DNA from: Pseudisothecium myosuroides
Taxonomy: Eukaryota > Streptophyta > Bryopsida > Hypnales > Lembophyllaceae
Assembly (NCBI GenBank): GCA_951799445.1
Contig: OX637291.1
Location: 11,844,501 to 11,908,500, forward strand
Length of the DNA stretch: 64,000 nt
Direction: 5' to 3'
Positions 12,348 to 23,848 of this stretch are shown one piece after another; position 1 is the stretch's first letter; each line of letters opens with the position of its first letter. Made by a program: the position numbers and the translations under genes. The notes beneath the pieces were generated by a model. That model was given only the letters and a program-made list of their open reading frames with translations, was not told the origin of the DNA and did no database searches.

Positions 12348-12645
12348 TAAGGTAGGGGGCTGTAAAAGCGACCCTTTAAGAGCTGATTTGCATTTTGGGG
12401 AAGCTAAACTGCTTAAAACAATTTTCAGTAAATTTTCATGGTAAGAAAAATGGAATTGGCATCTAACCCAAGTCGTTTCATATTTTTTGGACATTCATGG
12501 AATTAGTTATTAATTTTTGAAGTTGAAAACACAGTGGTTTCTAAAAGCGATCCCCTCCTGAAATGTACACTTCTGGTACATGTTACGAGGCAGAATCTAC
12601 CAAATCGCATTTAGAGACAGGTCGCTTTTACAGCCCCCTACCTTA
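12348..12645. mobile_element. 298 bp hAT-like MITE (copy 1 only)
   Basis: The termini TAAGGTAGGGGGCTGTAAAA and its reverse complement form a near-perfect inverted repeat of at least 25 bases. The flanks are ATATGCCA on the left and ATATGTCA on the right, an 8-base duplication with one mismatch, which fits the hAT superfamily. Copy 2 lacks the element (about 52481-52487). Internally there is no ORF. Confidence 0.72.
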
Positions 12646-12757
12646 TATGTCATTTGCTGGATAAGGATGGAAATTATTGCCCCCTTGGTGTGATATGAAA
12701 TCTCAGCTCAGTTGCATCTGAAACAGATCTGAAATCTTATCCTCCCGCGTTCCCTTG

Positions 12758-13969
12758 TATAAATGTACCCTTCGTGGGATAATTGTACAGTACACTTCGA
12801 TTTTGCAAGGAAATGTTGTATTCTGAGCTTTGACATCATTCAAGGCAGGCAGTAGCGAAAGCTCAAGCAGAAACAGATTCATTTCTCTTCTGCATTGTTG
12901 CAGAGTTAGAATTCGAGGTAAGCCTTCATTAATTTTCATGATCAGATTCTCTGTTCACAAATCTCGCTAGCTAGATTGTATCATTTTCTTAAGCTTTGCA
13001 GATGCGATCAATGTACGTGGAGATCGAATTCGAGGTAAACCTTCAATCAGAGGCTTCAATCTTGCATGTTTACGATCGATGTATATACGGAGTATATTTG
13101 TATCATGAGCCGATGAATATGCAGGCAGCGATGACGACGAGGTTAACTTTCTAGCTAGCTCTTTCCTGATCTTATTGATGGCTTTCTAATCAGACCCAAA
13201 GAAGTTCGAAAATTTATCGGCAGGCCATTCGATTCTTCTAGAAAGTCAATCGATTCATTTCCCAGTAGGCCGATCTGGTACGCACTTTTAATCTCTCCCT
13301 AACCTCGATCAGTTCTTTCACCTTCTAGTCTACCATCACCTTCTAATTGTATCCTTCTCTAATTATTTATATAACCAGCTTCCAAGCAACACGATCTAGT
13401 TCCAAAAAATAGAACTTAATTTGCTGTAAGATCGATTTCAATACGAATCTTTCTTGTAGTTTCCGCTAGTTTTTCATGTTACCTTGATATCATCACTACG
13501 TCTCTACAACAGGAAGTAGCGGTGCATGCAACACATCATCAATTAAATATTATTTTGCAATGGTTTTGTCGCGGTTGCCTTAAATCTCATGGTCTATGGC
13601 GAACCATTGCAAAAAACGCGCAAACTTGTTGCAAAGTCTTGGGGGTCACTGAACCAAATGAGTGCATATCTATGCCTAGTTAATTCCAAAAGTTATAGAA
13701 CTTAATTTTCTGTAGAATTTATTTCAATATATCTTTCCTGCTTTCCTCTATTTTTTCATGTTGCCTTGATATCTACTTACAATCGACAATCGCAACCTGT
13801 ACTTTCAATACTTTCATGCTTTTACCAGACGGCTCCTGCTTATTTGGCATTTCGATCCTGTTTGTTCGCAACTTCTGACATAACCGACTTTGTTCTTCGC
13901 AATTTACATGAAGTTTCATTTATTTTCGATGTTAGCTGAACCTTCAATTCGATGATTCCAACTGTGCAG
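12758..13969 (+). promoter_or_regulatory. Promoter and intron-rich 5' leader of gene B
   Basis: A TATAAAT at 12758-12764 suggests transcription from about 12790. A donor GAG/GTAAGC lies at 12917/12918. Two tiny candidate exons follow: 13002-13034 (33 nt, between TTTGCAG and GTAAAC) and 13125-13141 (17 nt, between ATATGCAG and GTTAAC). The final acceptor, CTGTGCAG, ends at 13969. The donor context ATTCGAGGTAA is itself duplicated (about 12911 and 13027). The small exons contain ATG triplets that could act as upstream ORFs. No RNA evidence is available. Confidence 0.4.
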
Positions 13970-14021
13970 GAATCGATATATCAACTGGAATTGAAGCATT
14001 GCATGTATTGAGACTTGAAGC

Positions 14022-14429
14022 ATGGCGACGTTTCGACCGAATTCCAGTTACGCCATCGCTGCAGTTACACTTTGCCTTGCTCTGTTGTCCACCACGGTGA
14101 ATGCTGATGGATTCTCCATCGCGAACTCGTTCAAGAGCCCAGCAGAGATGCAGTGTTACTCCCAGGTGCACATTGACAACATCTACACAGCCGCACCCGG
14201 AGAGGTTTACATTTTCGGTCCGTTCGACGCAAGCTTAAGCGAGTTCTGGGATTGCGAGATCTACAACCGGCAATCGAACAAGCTGGCCACGTTTCGCTTC
14301 TGGGGAGACGCCAGTCATGGCGGACCGGAGGTCGCTGAGTGCAGCGAAAACTGTCACTGGCAAGTTGACGAGTTTCAGGTTTCCGCCTTCGTCGACGGTA
14401 CATGGGTCTGGAAGTACTCGTGGCCTTAG
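14022..14429 (+). CDS. Gene B: secreted four-cysteine SPH-like protein
   Basis: Predicted 135 residues. A signal peptide (1 to about 28, hydrophobic core AIAAVTLCLALLS, ending VNA) precedes a small beta-rich domain. Cysteines at 45, 78, 107 and 111 and the blocks CYS, EFWDCE, TFRFWGDASHGG and CHWQVDEF match the family pattern of genes F and G. The pattern also matches, more loosely, the S1-type genes A, C and D. It lacks the HC-x-S-k-x-x-D-LG motif of classical SPH proteins, so it is a divergent subfamily. The ATG is preceded by a good splice acceptor at 13969. Gene E differs at about four residues (6, 7, 18, 110). Function unknown; probably an apoplastic ligand or defence-type peptide. Confidence 0.88.
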   Translation: MATFRPNSSYAIAAVTLCLALLSTTVNADGFSIANSFKSPAEMQCYSQVHIDNIYTAAPGEVYIFGPFDASLSEFWDCEIYNRQSNKLATFRFWGDASHGGPEVAECSENCHWQVDEFQVSAFVDGTWVWKYSWP

Positions 14430-14577
14430 AATTACACTTTTCCTGTGGACACATGTATAATTCGATGACTTGAAATCGATCATTTGTAGATACATAGTTA
14501 CAGAGGAATCGAAACTAGTATCATACAGACTAACGTACAGACATACTGTATTTTTCCATCCTTGGAAACAATCATCT

Positions 14578-14583
14578 AATAAA
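14578..14583 (+). terminator. Poly(A) signal of gene B
   Basis: AATAAA lies 149 bases after the stop codon. It sits in a block conserved at 54624-54629 downstream of gene E. Confidence 0.6.
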
Positions 14584-15006
14584 ACTTTATTGTCAAACCT
14601 GATGTGGCTTTCTTCCTTGAGAGAATAAGAAATAGATCATGCGTGGAGAAGCAGCTAGCTAGGGCAACTTCACTTCCTAATTATCAAAAGTCCTCGCACG
14701 GCTCCTCGCAGTTCTATATTAGGCAACTTGCAAAGTTTTTGGAAGATGCTTGAACTTACTGAGTTTCACCATCAAACAGGTAAATTTTGGAACAGACTTC
14801 AGCAAAAATGCAGCGTATGATTGTCAGCAAACATGTTCAATTCCAAAACATTCACTTTGGACAGCTTTTAGTAGCGATATCAGCTAGGGCGACGTGGAAT
14901 GTGAGCTTTGGAATCGTGTTTTGTGTTCTCAGCAATGTGCAAACGCTGCTGCGAAGTTTTTTTTCTGTTTTTGTTGGGGTTTTGTTTTCCTTTATTTTTG
15001 GGCAGT

Positions 15007-15488
15007 ATGGCGAATTTCATTACAATGGCGGTATTCCATGTGCCATTTTCACATCGTGACATCTAGGACTAGTGTACATTGCTAACATCTAGGTCATTTT
15101 CAGATTTCAGAAATCTAGGACTGACATAGATAGCAGACCATGCAGTCTGAAAAGTCTAGGATCAATATAGATTTTAAATATCTAGGACAGGTGTAGATTT
15201 CAAAATCTAATACTGATATAGATTTTGGTATAGAAAAAACAATTCAGATTGCATCAGAAAAGTTGGGCCAGATTGTTTTGGTGCCATTTTGATACCAAAG
15301 GCCGCATACAGGTCATTTCAGTGTCATTTTATCCATACTAGGTTGGTACAGAGGTTGGCACCTTAATTGCATTTCAATGCACCATTGTGGCACCATGTTC
15401 ACATGCCTTGAAGTTCCTGATGTGGGCGGTCTGAACTGCTAAATGTGCCAAATTAATGGATACCGCCATTTTAATGAAATTGGCCATT
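15007..15488. mobile_element. 482 bp TIR element with AGT target duplication (copy 1 only)
   Basis: The ends ATGGCGAATTTCATTACAAT and (A)ATGGCCAATTTCATTAAAAT are inverted repeats followed by a shared ATGGCGGTAT block. AGT flanks both sides, and copy 2 at 55050 reads GGGCAGTGCAG with a single AGT. The 3-base duplication would suit PIF/Harbinger or CACTA. The interior repeats ATCTAGGAC and TAGATTT several times. No transposase. Confidence 0.78.
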
Positions 15489-15654
15489 AGTGCAGAAAGT
15501 GACCATTGCTAGAGTGATGAAGTCATAAAGTTGTTCAGTTGTTCTATGCAAATGGATGAAACGTGCAAAATGTGGACAAAACTTAAATTAGTCATCCAAA
15601 AGAGTGCACATTCATCCAAAAAGATTAAAAAAAGCAATAACTTTCTAGGATTAT

Positions 15655-17272
15655 AATGTCAATTTCATTAAATTGACAATATTCCGAGTTGATTTGAAAA
15701 AATCACTTTTTTCATAAACAAAAATTTGAAATTGATTTTCTTAATTTATATATACGTGGAAAGCTTTGAATCATTTCATTTTGATCAATGAGTCAAAAGT
15801 TATGAGGAGTTTTTGTTTAGAGGCAGTTATGGATTCTCTACTCTAAAATAAACTTTGAAGTCGTTTATTTCACTCAATTTTCAATATTTTTTGAAAATAA
15901 TAAAATCATAAGATGTAAATTGTCTATAACAACATTACAGCCTTTGGGATTTATATTTTTCAATTCCATAGTTCAATTCTTAACAAATTTGTAATTTGAA
16001 TCATTCTCTACTTCTTTCTACTTACTATTTTTTTCCTATATGTTGTACAATTCAAATGATTTGAAATTTTTACTTACTATTTTTTTTCCTATATGTTGTA
16101 CAATTCCAAATGATTTGAAATTTTTTAAGCACGTAGCCAACTTGTTTAGGAAAAAAAATTCAATGAAGCACCACTGTTTTGGACATTTTTTCATATGAAT
16201 GTGATCTTGTGAAGTGCAACTGCCATATTCTTTTAGCATACTATAATATAAGATCCTACAGTTACATGTCTCAAAAAATGTTATTTTTTTCCTAAAATTT
16301 GGTAATTGTACTAGAAGTGGCAATTTTGGAGTGTTTTTGTTGAAAACATAGTCAAGGAACTTTAGGGGTTAAGGCCAATTTCATTAATTGTCAATATTCC
16401 ACAAACGAAAAATTGTGACATGGGTGATTGCACGAAACACTTGCCGGTTCTGTTGCGTTTTCATAGTACTCATGCTTTTTTTCTGGAGTACTTTAAAATT
16501 AGAAAATCAATTTTTAAATTTAAAAAAAATATGATCAATGTATATACCTATAAGAAGAAGGTAACAACCAAAGAAAAATCATAGAAAAATTCTCTAAGTA
16601 GGAGAACTAGAAAAGTGCCAAATCTCAAGAAAATACATACTTTGATGTTTTAATTAGTAAAAAATAGAATATTTTTTTAATAAATAAAATAAAAATTGTC
16701 CATTTGCAACAACTCTATGGAGATGGTCATTCACCAAAAGAACCACCAAAAATATACTTTACATGTTTCAAAATGCAAGCTGAATGAAGCTCACTTTGTG
16801 GACTTCTACACCACACAAAATTAATTACTTTTAGAATTCCTTTGTAAAGTAGCTACAAGTCTATTAGAAGACTGTATCCTCCAAATTTTGGCTCTAAATT
16901 CGTTTTTTTGGGTAGTAAATGGTACTAGAATTAAACCCCCAAATTGAATTATGTGACATAAAATCGGGGGCCATTTTTAAATAGTAAATTTTTTATGAAA
17001 TTTTTTGAAAAATTAGAGAAGGCTTATAACAGTCATGAGCACCTTGCTAATAAATTTTGAGTTGTTTGGATCTAGAATGCAAAAGTTATGGCCAAAAAAC
17101 AAATCAAAACGCAATGTGTGACATAAAATAGTACAGGTGTTTCATGCAATCACCTACAAATATATGTGTTCACAAAGGAGTAATTTGTACAAGTATAGAC
17201 TTTGGTTTCAGGCCACGCAACCTGAACCGTGCCAAAGAATGAAATATCGCCAATTTAACGAAATTGACGTTA
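15655..17272. mobile_element. Nested composite of inverted-repeat elements
   Basis: The outer ends are ATGTCAATTTCATTAAATTG (15657) and CAATTTAACGAAATTGACGT (about 17250), an inverted pair. Inside lie a minus-oriented, 3'-truncated TTAA-family element (about 15690-16372, ending GGAACTTTAGGGGTTAA) and a second copy of the outer motif (16376). The MITE listed at 16422 follows. No gene is present. The ORF on the minus strand near 16036-16323 lies wholly within the TTAA element. Confidence 0.5.
16422..17154. mobile_element. GGGTGATTGCA-family MITE, 733 bp
   Basis: The termini are GGGTGATTGCACGAAACAC and GTGTTTCATGCAATCACC. It shares interior sequence with the elements near 5221 and 23137. No confident target duplication and no ORF. 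Confidence 0.7.
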
Positions 17273-17672
17273 ATTGAACTTTAAGTACTGTAGTTCAGGG
17301 ATCCTTGTGGAATGTTGTCTTTTAAATCAATTCACAGTCGTGGCAAATTATGTGTACAAACAAGTGCACGCCTCCAAGGATCGAGCTGGAACATACTGTA
17401 TATGCACACAGTCAATGCAATAGTTTGCCTGCGATTCAATCAGATGGCACATATCCAGAACTCCAAAGCTAGGGTACCCGTTTTTTATTACAACATCGAT
17501 GCTGCCTTCACAGTAGTAAGATCGAGAAGGCCAATCGGAAGGACACCGAAACTACAGACAATGCAAGAATCACACATTCAGTCTTCAATTCTAGGCAGCT
17601 CACTAAGGACTGCACTTCAATGCTAGCTAAGTCTGAAAACTAACTAGCTCAATGCAATTCCCAGCAACTGAT

Positions 17673-18068
17673 TCACCAGTCCTGGACCTTGACAGGCGGC
17701 TGCCCAGCTTCGTTGAGGTAGAAGCCGTCGGGACGCGCATGCCATTCGCAGTGCACGCAGGCTTGATGTCGCTGCCCGAACAGGCCGGAGTCCTTCCACA
17801 CGTCGAAGCTGGGGGTGTGAGCGCCCCAAGCGAAACTGCACCAGTAGAGCGTGTTGCTCAGGAAGCTGGGCGTGAAGCCCCAGCCGTACTGGCCGCCGGG
17901 GAGCAGCTGGTGCTCGCCCAAGTCCGAGTGTCCGGAGTGGCAGTGCAGCAGAATCGGCTGCCCCACCTCGTTGAAGATTTTCACGTCCGCCTTGCTCGCG
18001 CTCGCAGTCGTCGCCGCCACGAGGACCACCAGGGCCACCGCGGCCATGATGACGTTCATTCTTCCCAT
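17673..18068 (-). CDS. Gene C: secreted S1/S-protein-homologue family protein
   Basis: Predicted 131 residues, clearly paralogous to A and D but more diverged from them than they are from each other. The signal peptide (1-24) is almost unchanged. The mature part keeps HCHSGHSDLGEH, YGWGF, NTLYWCSFAW, FDVWKD and CVHCEW, with cysteines 43, 77, 104 and 107. The ORF is open for 15 more codons upstream (to 18113), but those codons are not those of A and D, and a splice-acceptor-like TTCCAG precedes MGRMNV. A coding-strand AATAAA-like signal lies near 17481. It sits alone between the two duplicated blocks, so an older duplication produced it. Confidence 0.88.
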   Translation of the reverse strand: MGRMNVIMAAVALVVLVAATTASASKADVKIFNEVGQPILLHCHSGHSDLGEHQLLPGGQYGWGFTPSFLSNTLYWCSFAWGAHTPSFDVWKDSGLFGQRHQACVHCEWHARPDGFYLNEAGQPPVKVQDW

Positions 18069-19021
18069 CCTTGCTGCTGGAATCGATGCCTGGAGCTCAA
18101 GGTTAGCCTCCAATTCAATTCGATCTACAACAAGTTACACCGGAAGGAGATTAATCCATAGATAATTCAGCACACCCTCAAATCAGCATGTGTACGTACG
18201 TCACAGACTTTTCGAACTACCCTGGGAAGCTAGCTTTGACCGACGCTGTAAGGGTTGAAAAAAATCACATTCTAACTAACTTGGATCCCCGCTTGGAGCT
18301 GCTGCGAAATCAGTTCACTGAGGAGGAACCTATAATTATGTTTCATGAATTTAAAAAGAACTCTTTTCACGGTGGATGGAGCTCGTACTCGTGCACCAGT
18401 TTTGAAAAGCACATGAGTCAATAGTTCGTGTGATAAATATTTAAGGGTTGGAACCACACATACTTAATTGAAACTACTGTTCTATCAATGAGTTGTAGTA
18501 TTATGTATACACCATTTAAAATGAAACTCTAGGACGGATAGAGCTCATGCTCATGCAATAGTAAACGAATAAGAAGCGGTCCAGAGAACGATGTGAATGA
18601 GCCTTGAACGATGAGTTTGTTGAGGAAACGTAGTTTCAGCAACTAAGACAGAGTACACGAGTACATCACATAAGTACATGACCCTTGTAGCAAACTATAC
18701 CGTAAGAAAGAGCACACTATTACCAAGAACAATAATTTAGCAACAACACATGACATTTAACGTAAAACAGCTTCGTGGGGAAAGAAAACTCATGTTACTG
18801 CACTAACTTTAAAAAGCACAAAACATGACTTTGAAATGAAAATCAATAAGAATGGACATAGAATTTTTTAGAGGTAGACAGGTAGGTGTACTAACTTCCC
18901 GACTAACTTGGGCACGTTCCACCACACAAGGGGCATAAGCTCTCAAAAGTGAAGAGACGAGGAGACCACTACACTGGACACAAAACCCTTGAAGAATGAA
19001 TAGACTATCTTAAGGATGCCC

Positions 19022-19028
19022 TTTTATA
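19022..19028 (-). promoter_or_regulatory. TATA box of gene C
   Basis: TATAAAA on the minus strand, in the context CTTGCAAGTATAAAA, also occurs upstream of genes A and D. It lies about 950 bases from the start codon, which implies a long 5'-UTR intron. Diverged copies of the A/D upstream block GACATGTCAAGCATT follow at about 19120 and 19239. Confidence 0.5.
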
Positions 19029-20025
19029 CTTGCAAGATCAATGACTTTTCCGGCTTTTCGGAGGTTAGTCTATATCCATTTATTAGCAATCGTTAGTCTT
19101 TGATGGATATATCACAAGATGACATGTCAAGCATTAGTTGGCTTGTTATAGTTGAGATAAGATTCTACTATCTATTGAAGCTTGTTATATTTTGGGATTG
19201 CACTTGATTGTGATCCTTCATAGATATGTCAAAACTCAAAACATGACGTGTCAAGCATTGATTAGACTATTGAGATAAGAATTATTTTACCATATATATT
19301 GAATGCATTTTTGACAACTTTTGGGGTTTGTTTGTTTCTAACCACCAGGAATCTAAAATGGTTCTATTAGATTTACTATTGAATTGCTTAAATTTTTATT
19401 ATTATTTTATAACAACAAAATTTTCTTTCAAAATATTCCAATTTTTTTGATCAATTGTAGTTACTTGATTGAATTTTTTATGATCATCAATTGAAACATG
19501 TCAATGCAAAATTGTTTTCTATAAGAATCTTCAAAACGTACCCAAGGACTTCTTGTTATTTGACAACACTAAGTGATGAAAGGCTATTTGAAAACTTTAC
19601 AAGTCATACTAAAAAGTGTCGTACTTGAAGTTACAAGCCGAGGGGTGCTATTATGTGAGCATAGGTGTGTGAGTTCATGAGCCTAGAATACTACACCTAT
19701 GTTATAGGCCTATAGAAGTACAAATTTGAAGTTGTGTACAAATTTAAAGTTATAGGCCTATAGAAATAAACACAGTGTTTGAAGTGTTAGCGAGGTGAAT
19801 AAAAGGTTCATTGGATTTGGAAGGAGGGGTCTTTGAAAAATGAAATTAGAAGACTTGTTTGGACATTTACCACTAATTACACTACAATGCCTTTGAAATG
19901 TATAGGGATCATAATTGCGAGAAATACATATTAATATAATTTGTTGCATTTTGTGTCATTTGTTGTAGAATAGAGTAAAATTAATTTTTCAAAGATTAAA
20001 AATACAACTTAAATATATAATTTGA

Positions 20026-21030
20026 GGGTGATTGCAAGAAAGACCAACTGTTTTTTGTCACACTTTGGTAGAATAAGGTTGTCCTCTGCTATAACTTCTG
20101 AATTATAAATCCAGTGCCCAAAACAAAAAAACTATTTCTAGGTTTCTTGATTGTAATTGTATCCCTTACTTTTCAAAATTTTAAAAAAATAATTTAATAT
20201 TTAAAATTCAATTTCTCTAATTTGTTACACTTTCAAATTTAAGGGGTTTGAATACTATTGAGTCTTGAGCGGCTTAATTTAATGATTTTCAAGTGAAATT
20301 TCTACGGTGCATTCTTTTAGTAGGCAAACATGTTTCTACCAAAGTGCATCTAAAAATACATTATTTTATATCCTCTACGTTTGTGCAAAGAGGCCTCCCT
20401 TGCACGCGCATTTGTGAACAATAGAAATGGTTTTGACCTCATTTTTTTAGTTAAAACTCATCACTAGGAAGTCCTCCCAATTTTTGGGACATATTCTTGA
20501 ACATAGAATTCTGGCAAAAAAAATACATACTTTGACGTTTTAATTTGTAATAAATAGGAAAAACAATTATTAAAAAAACTAAAAATAGAATATTTGGGAG
20601 GACTTCCTAGTGATGAGTTTCAACCAAAAAAACAAGGTCAAAACCATTTCTATTGTTCACAAGTGCACGCGTAAGGGAGGCCTCTTTGCACAAACGTAGA
20701 GGACATAAAATGGTGCCCTTTGATAAAAAAACATGTCTGCCTACTAGAGGAATGTACCATAGAAATTTCAACTGGAAATCATTAAATTAAGCTGCTCAAT
20801 AGTATTCAAACCCCTTCAACTCAAAAGTGTGACAAATTAGAGAAATTGAATTTTAAATATAAATGATTTTTTTAAAAATTTGAAAAATTAGGGATACAAT
20901 AACAATCATGACATCTAAACTTGCTATTTTTTTGGTTTTGGCATTGGGTTCATAATTCAAAAGTTATAGCAGAAGACAACCCAGTTTTACCAATGTGTGA
21001 CAAAATTGGTCTGTCTTTCTTGCAATCACC
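20026..21030. mobile_element. 1 kb fold-back element (nearly complete palindrome)
   Basis: The left half starts GGGTGATTGCAAGAAAGACC; the right half ends GGTCTGTCTTTCTTGCAATCACC-like. Inner blocks pair as well: GAGGCCTCCCTTGCACGCGC (about 20390) with GCACGCGTAAGGGAGGCCTC (about 20667), and CTAGGAAGTCCTCCCAA with TTGGGAGGACTTCCTAG. The whole element can therefore fold on a centre near 20545. It belongs to the GGGTSRTTGCAAGAA family but has two inverted copies fused. No ORF. Confidence 0.8.
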
Positions 21031-23136
21031 TGTAAGTACTTGATAGAAGAAAAAGCTAAATTTTTTATAGGTTAAGATGGAATTGAACACTAATTCCAAT
21101 GGTAAAGTTATCTTTATAACACATTTATGTCTATTTTGTATGAATTTTTTAAAGCTTGTCGTAACCTTTTATTCTATTAAATTAATTTATATACCAATTA
21201 ATTTATTAGAAAAACTATTAAAGAAGAATTACATTAGTACATTAGTATATTAGTACAAGTACTATTAAATTAAGTAGGTTGTCCACTTTAACTCATTAGA
21301 ATATGAATTCTTTGTATTATTAAGTTAAGTAAAATAAAAATATATTGTCAAATTTAGAATATTGTGTTAATTCTTTAAATGACTAAGCTAATGGGTGTGA
21401 CCAATCTAAAACTTGTCATCATTATGAGGGTAAACATAAATAGGAAAAAAAATTTACTAATCTCTTGAGAAGTACATTTTAATGAATTTAAGGAGGTCTC
21501 TTTAGAGGACTCCTTGAGGGTCCCGATTATTTTCCTAATGCATCTAGGTCTCTAAGTAGGCCAAATGGCGTGAAGTGCACTTTTTTTATTATGTGGTAGC
21601 ATTTGAAAGTCTTTATTTTGAGCCTCTTGGAATTACAGTCAAACCCACCTCAAAGATGTGGGTTTGATTGAAACTCCCGGGGAGTCTTTACTAAAAAAAA
21701 TTATTTTGAAGTTTTTTAATTTTTTAATATTTTTATTTTTTTTGGCCATTTCATGCCATTTGGGCACTTGACACCAATCTAAAGGATATAATGTTTAAAG
21801 GAATACTTTTTCAATGGCAAATGCAAAGACTTAGAAAGGAAGACTCATTAGTGAAAATTGCAAGCCTTTGGAGGGCCGCTCAGAACGATCCAACCAGTCT
21901 ATTATTTGAAAGTAGGCATGTAGCCACAGTGAGTAGTCAGATTGTATGAATTTTGCAAAGGATGTCAATATTCACTAATGTGAATGTAGTAGAGGTCTGA
22001 TTAATTGGATAATTAATCAAATTCAATCAATTTAACCAAAATGAAGTGGATTTTGATGTTAATTGTCAAAGAAATTAGAATCACTAATCATTTCAAACTA
22101 ACTTTGTAAGCCACTTAGTTTAATAAGTTGGAAGTTGAGAAGGGAAGATATTTATACAAGTGGGATAGTAGTAGGTATAACAATCCATGTGGGATATGTA
22201 AATTAGGATTAATAGGAGCACAACTGCTCAGAGTTTAGTGAAAAGCAGAAATTGAGTTCAAAGTCAAATTTCAGACCTCATTTAGGCATGATAGAATAAT
22301 TTTTTTCAAAATATTTGAAATAAAAAAATGTGGAAAATCAATCTAGTTTTCATCTCCAAAAATCCGTTTGAGATTTAGAGCCTTTAATAAAAAGTTATAG
22401 ACAAAATTCTAAAAGGAGTTGGAAGGAAAATTTTCTTTGACATTTAAACACCCTTTTAGAATTTTTTCCATAACTTTTTGTTGGAGCCTTGGAAAATTTG
22501 ACTTTGAACACAATTCTTGAATTTGAACAATGAGTGATCTTTCTTCAAAATATCCCATATTCTTTGAAGATTCACCCTGGACATTTGATTTTTCTATATA
22601 AACAATCTCTTCACCCTTCATTTTCACCAATTTGTCAATGAATTATGACTATCACATTGCCATTAAAAAAACTCTTGATGGGTGTCCCGAAAAAAAAAAA
22701 ACTCTTGATGTTAGATGTCATTGGGCTAATTTTGACATTTGATTTTTTTTCCAAAACTTGGTAAGAATACAAGGTATGCAATAATCAGGGTTAAGGTGCA
22801 TTACAATACCTAAACTTTGATTATTTAATGCCTTGTACTTGGATATTGAACCATTGACAGTCATTTGATGTTGCAGTGCAAGGTGAATGACTATAGGGAA
22901 AAAAACAATCTTTCAACAAATTTAAATGTTATCATGGGGTCCTTTCAACTGCTTTCAAGTGGCCCACTTGAAGCTTGCAATTTTTTGTAATGTTTAACTT
23001 TTTTGGCCTCCTCATTTTTGGATGTAAAATTATAAATTGGGTCTTATTACTTCAAAGGCTTTTTAATCTATTCAAACCTCCTCTATAATCAATCTTTATA
23101 ATAGTTAGTTTACTAAAGGCATTTTGCGCTTAATAA
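21031..23136. other. AT-rich gene-free stretch
   Basis: No gene seen. It has small hairpins, for example TCAAACCCAC with GTGGGTTTGA near 21640-21668, and a larger imperfect one around 22390-22485 built on AAAATTCTAAAAGG. The minus-strand ORF at 22409-22630 falls in the second hairpin and is not convincing. Confidence 0.5.
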
Positions 23137-23848
23137 GATGATTGCATGAAACACCGGCCAATTTTATTGTGTTTTACAATATTCATGCCTTTTTTTCTTG
23201 AATATTTTAAAATTGGAAAGACAATTCTTAAAATTTTAAAAAAATATAGCCAATGTATATACCTATAAGATAAAGGTAACCACCAAAGGAAAATCGTAGA
23301 AAAATTCTCTAGATAGGATAATTAGAAAGTGCCAAATCTAAAAAAAATGCATACTTTGATGTTTTAATTAAATAGGATAAAATAAAATAAAATAAAATAA
23401 AATAAAAATTTGCAATTTGTAACAACTTTATGGAGATGGTCATTCACCAAAAAAACCACCAAAATAATTTTTTACATGTTCTGAAATGCAAGTAGAAAGA
23501 GGCTAACTTTGTCGACTTCTATACAATATATAATTAATTATTTTTAAAAATCCTTTGAAAAATAACTAAAAGTGTACTACAAGACCATAACCTCTAAATT
23601 TTAGTTCTAAATTTGTTTCTTTAGGTACTACTTAATTTGTTCAAAAAATCCCCAAATGGGCAAGTGTGACATAAAAATGGAAAATATTTTTGGATAGTAA
23701 AAATATTTAAAAAGGCATATAATAGTCATGAATGCCTTACCTGTGAATTATAAATCATTTGGAACCAAAACGCAAAAGTTATAGCCAAAAAACTAATCAG
23801 CTAGAGACGTGTGACAAAAAATAGTACATGTGTTCTGTACTATCACCC
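23137..23848. mobile_element. Degenerate GGGTGATTGCATGAAACAC-family MITE
   Basis: It starts GATGATTGCATGAAACACC and ends TGTTCTGTACTATCACCC. The interior matches the element at 16422 (GTGCCAAATC, GGAGATGGTCATTCACC). It holds an AATAAAATAAAATAAA microsatellite. No coding capacity. Confidence 0.55.

Larger units (their letters stand above)
1..15680. repeat. Segmental duplication, copy 1 (left edge may extend outside the window)
   Basis: This block aligns along its length with 38327-55247 in the same orientation. Anchors are gene A with gene D, gene B with gene E, and long stretches of AT-rich spacer between them. The alignment ends just after a motif reading TTGACAATATTCC (about 15680 here, 55247 in the other copy), where the sequences become unrelated. 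Copy 1 has private insertions at about 5343-5578, 7824-8198, 8921-9224, 12348-12645 and 15007-15488, and an extra tandem unit near 9957-10235. The left edge cannot be placed because homology already runs to base 1. Confidence 0.93.

Noticed and set aside
14787..15059. Plus-strand ORF after gene B, also present after gene E (54834)
   Set aside because: It is shared only because the segment is duplicated. It differs at its end through an element insertion, has no motif, and lies beyond the poly(A) signal.
15655..17272. CRISPR-like or satellite array because of recurring phrases
   Set aside because: Spacing is irregular and the phrases are ends and interiors of nested inverted-repeat elements; CRISPR is not expected in a plant nucleus.
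18188..18424. 78-codon ORF upstream of gene C
   Set aside because: It falls in the putative 5'-UTR intron of gene C on the other strand and has no recognisable motif.
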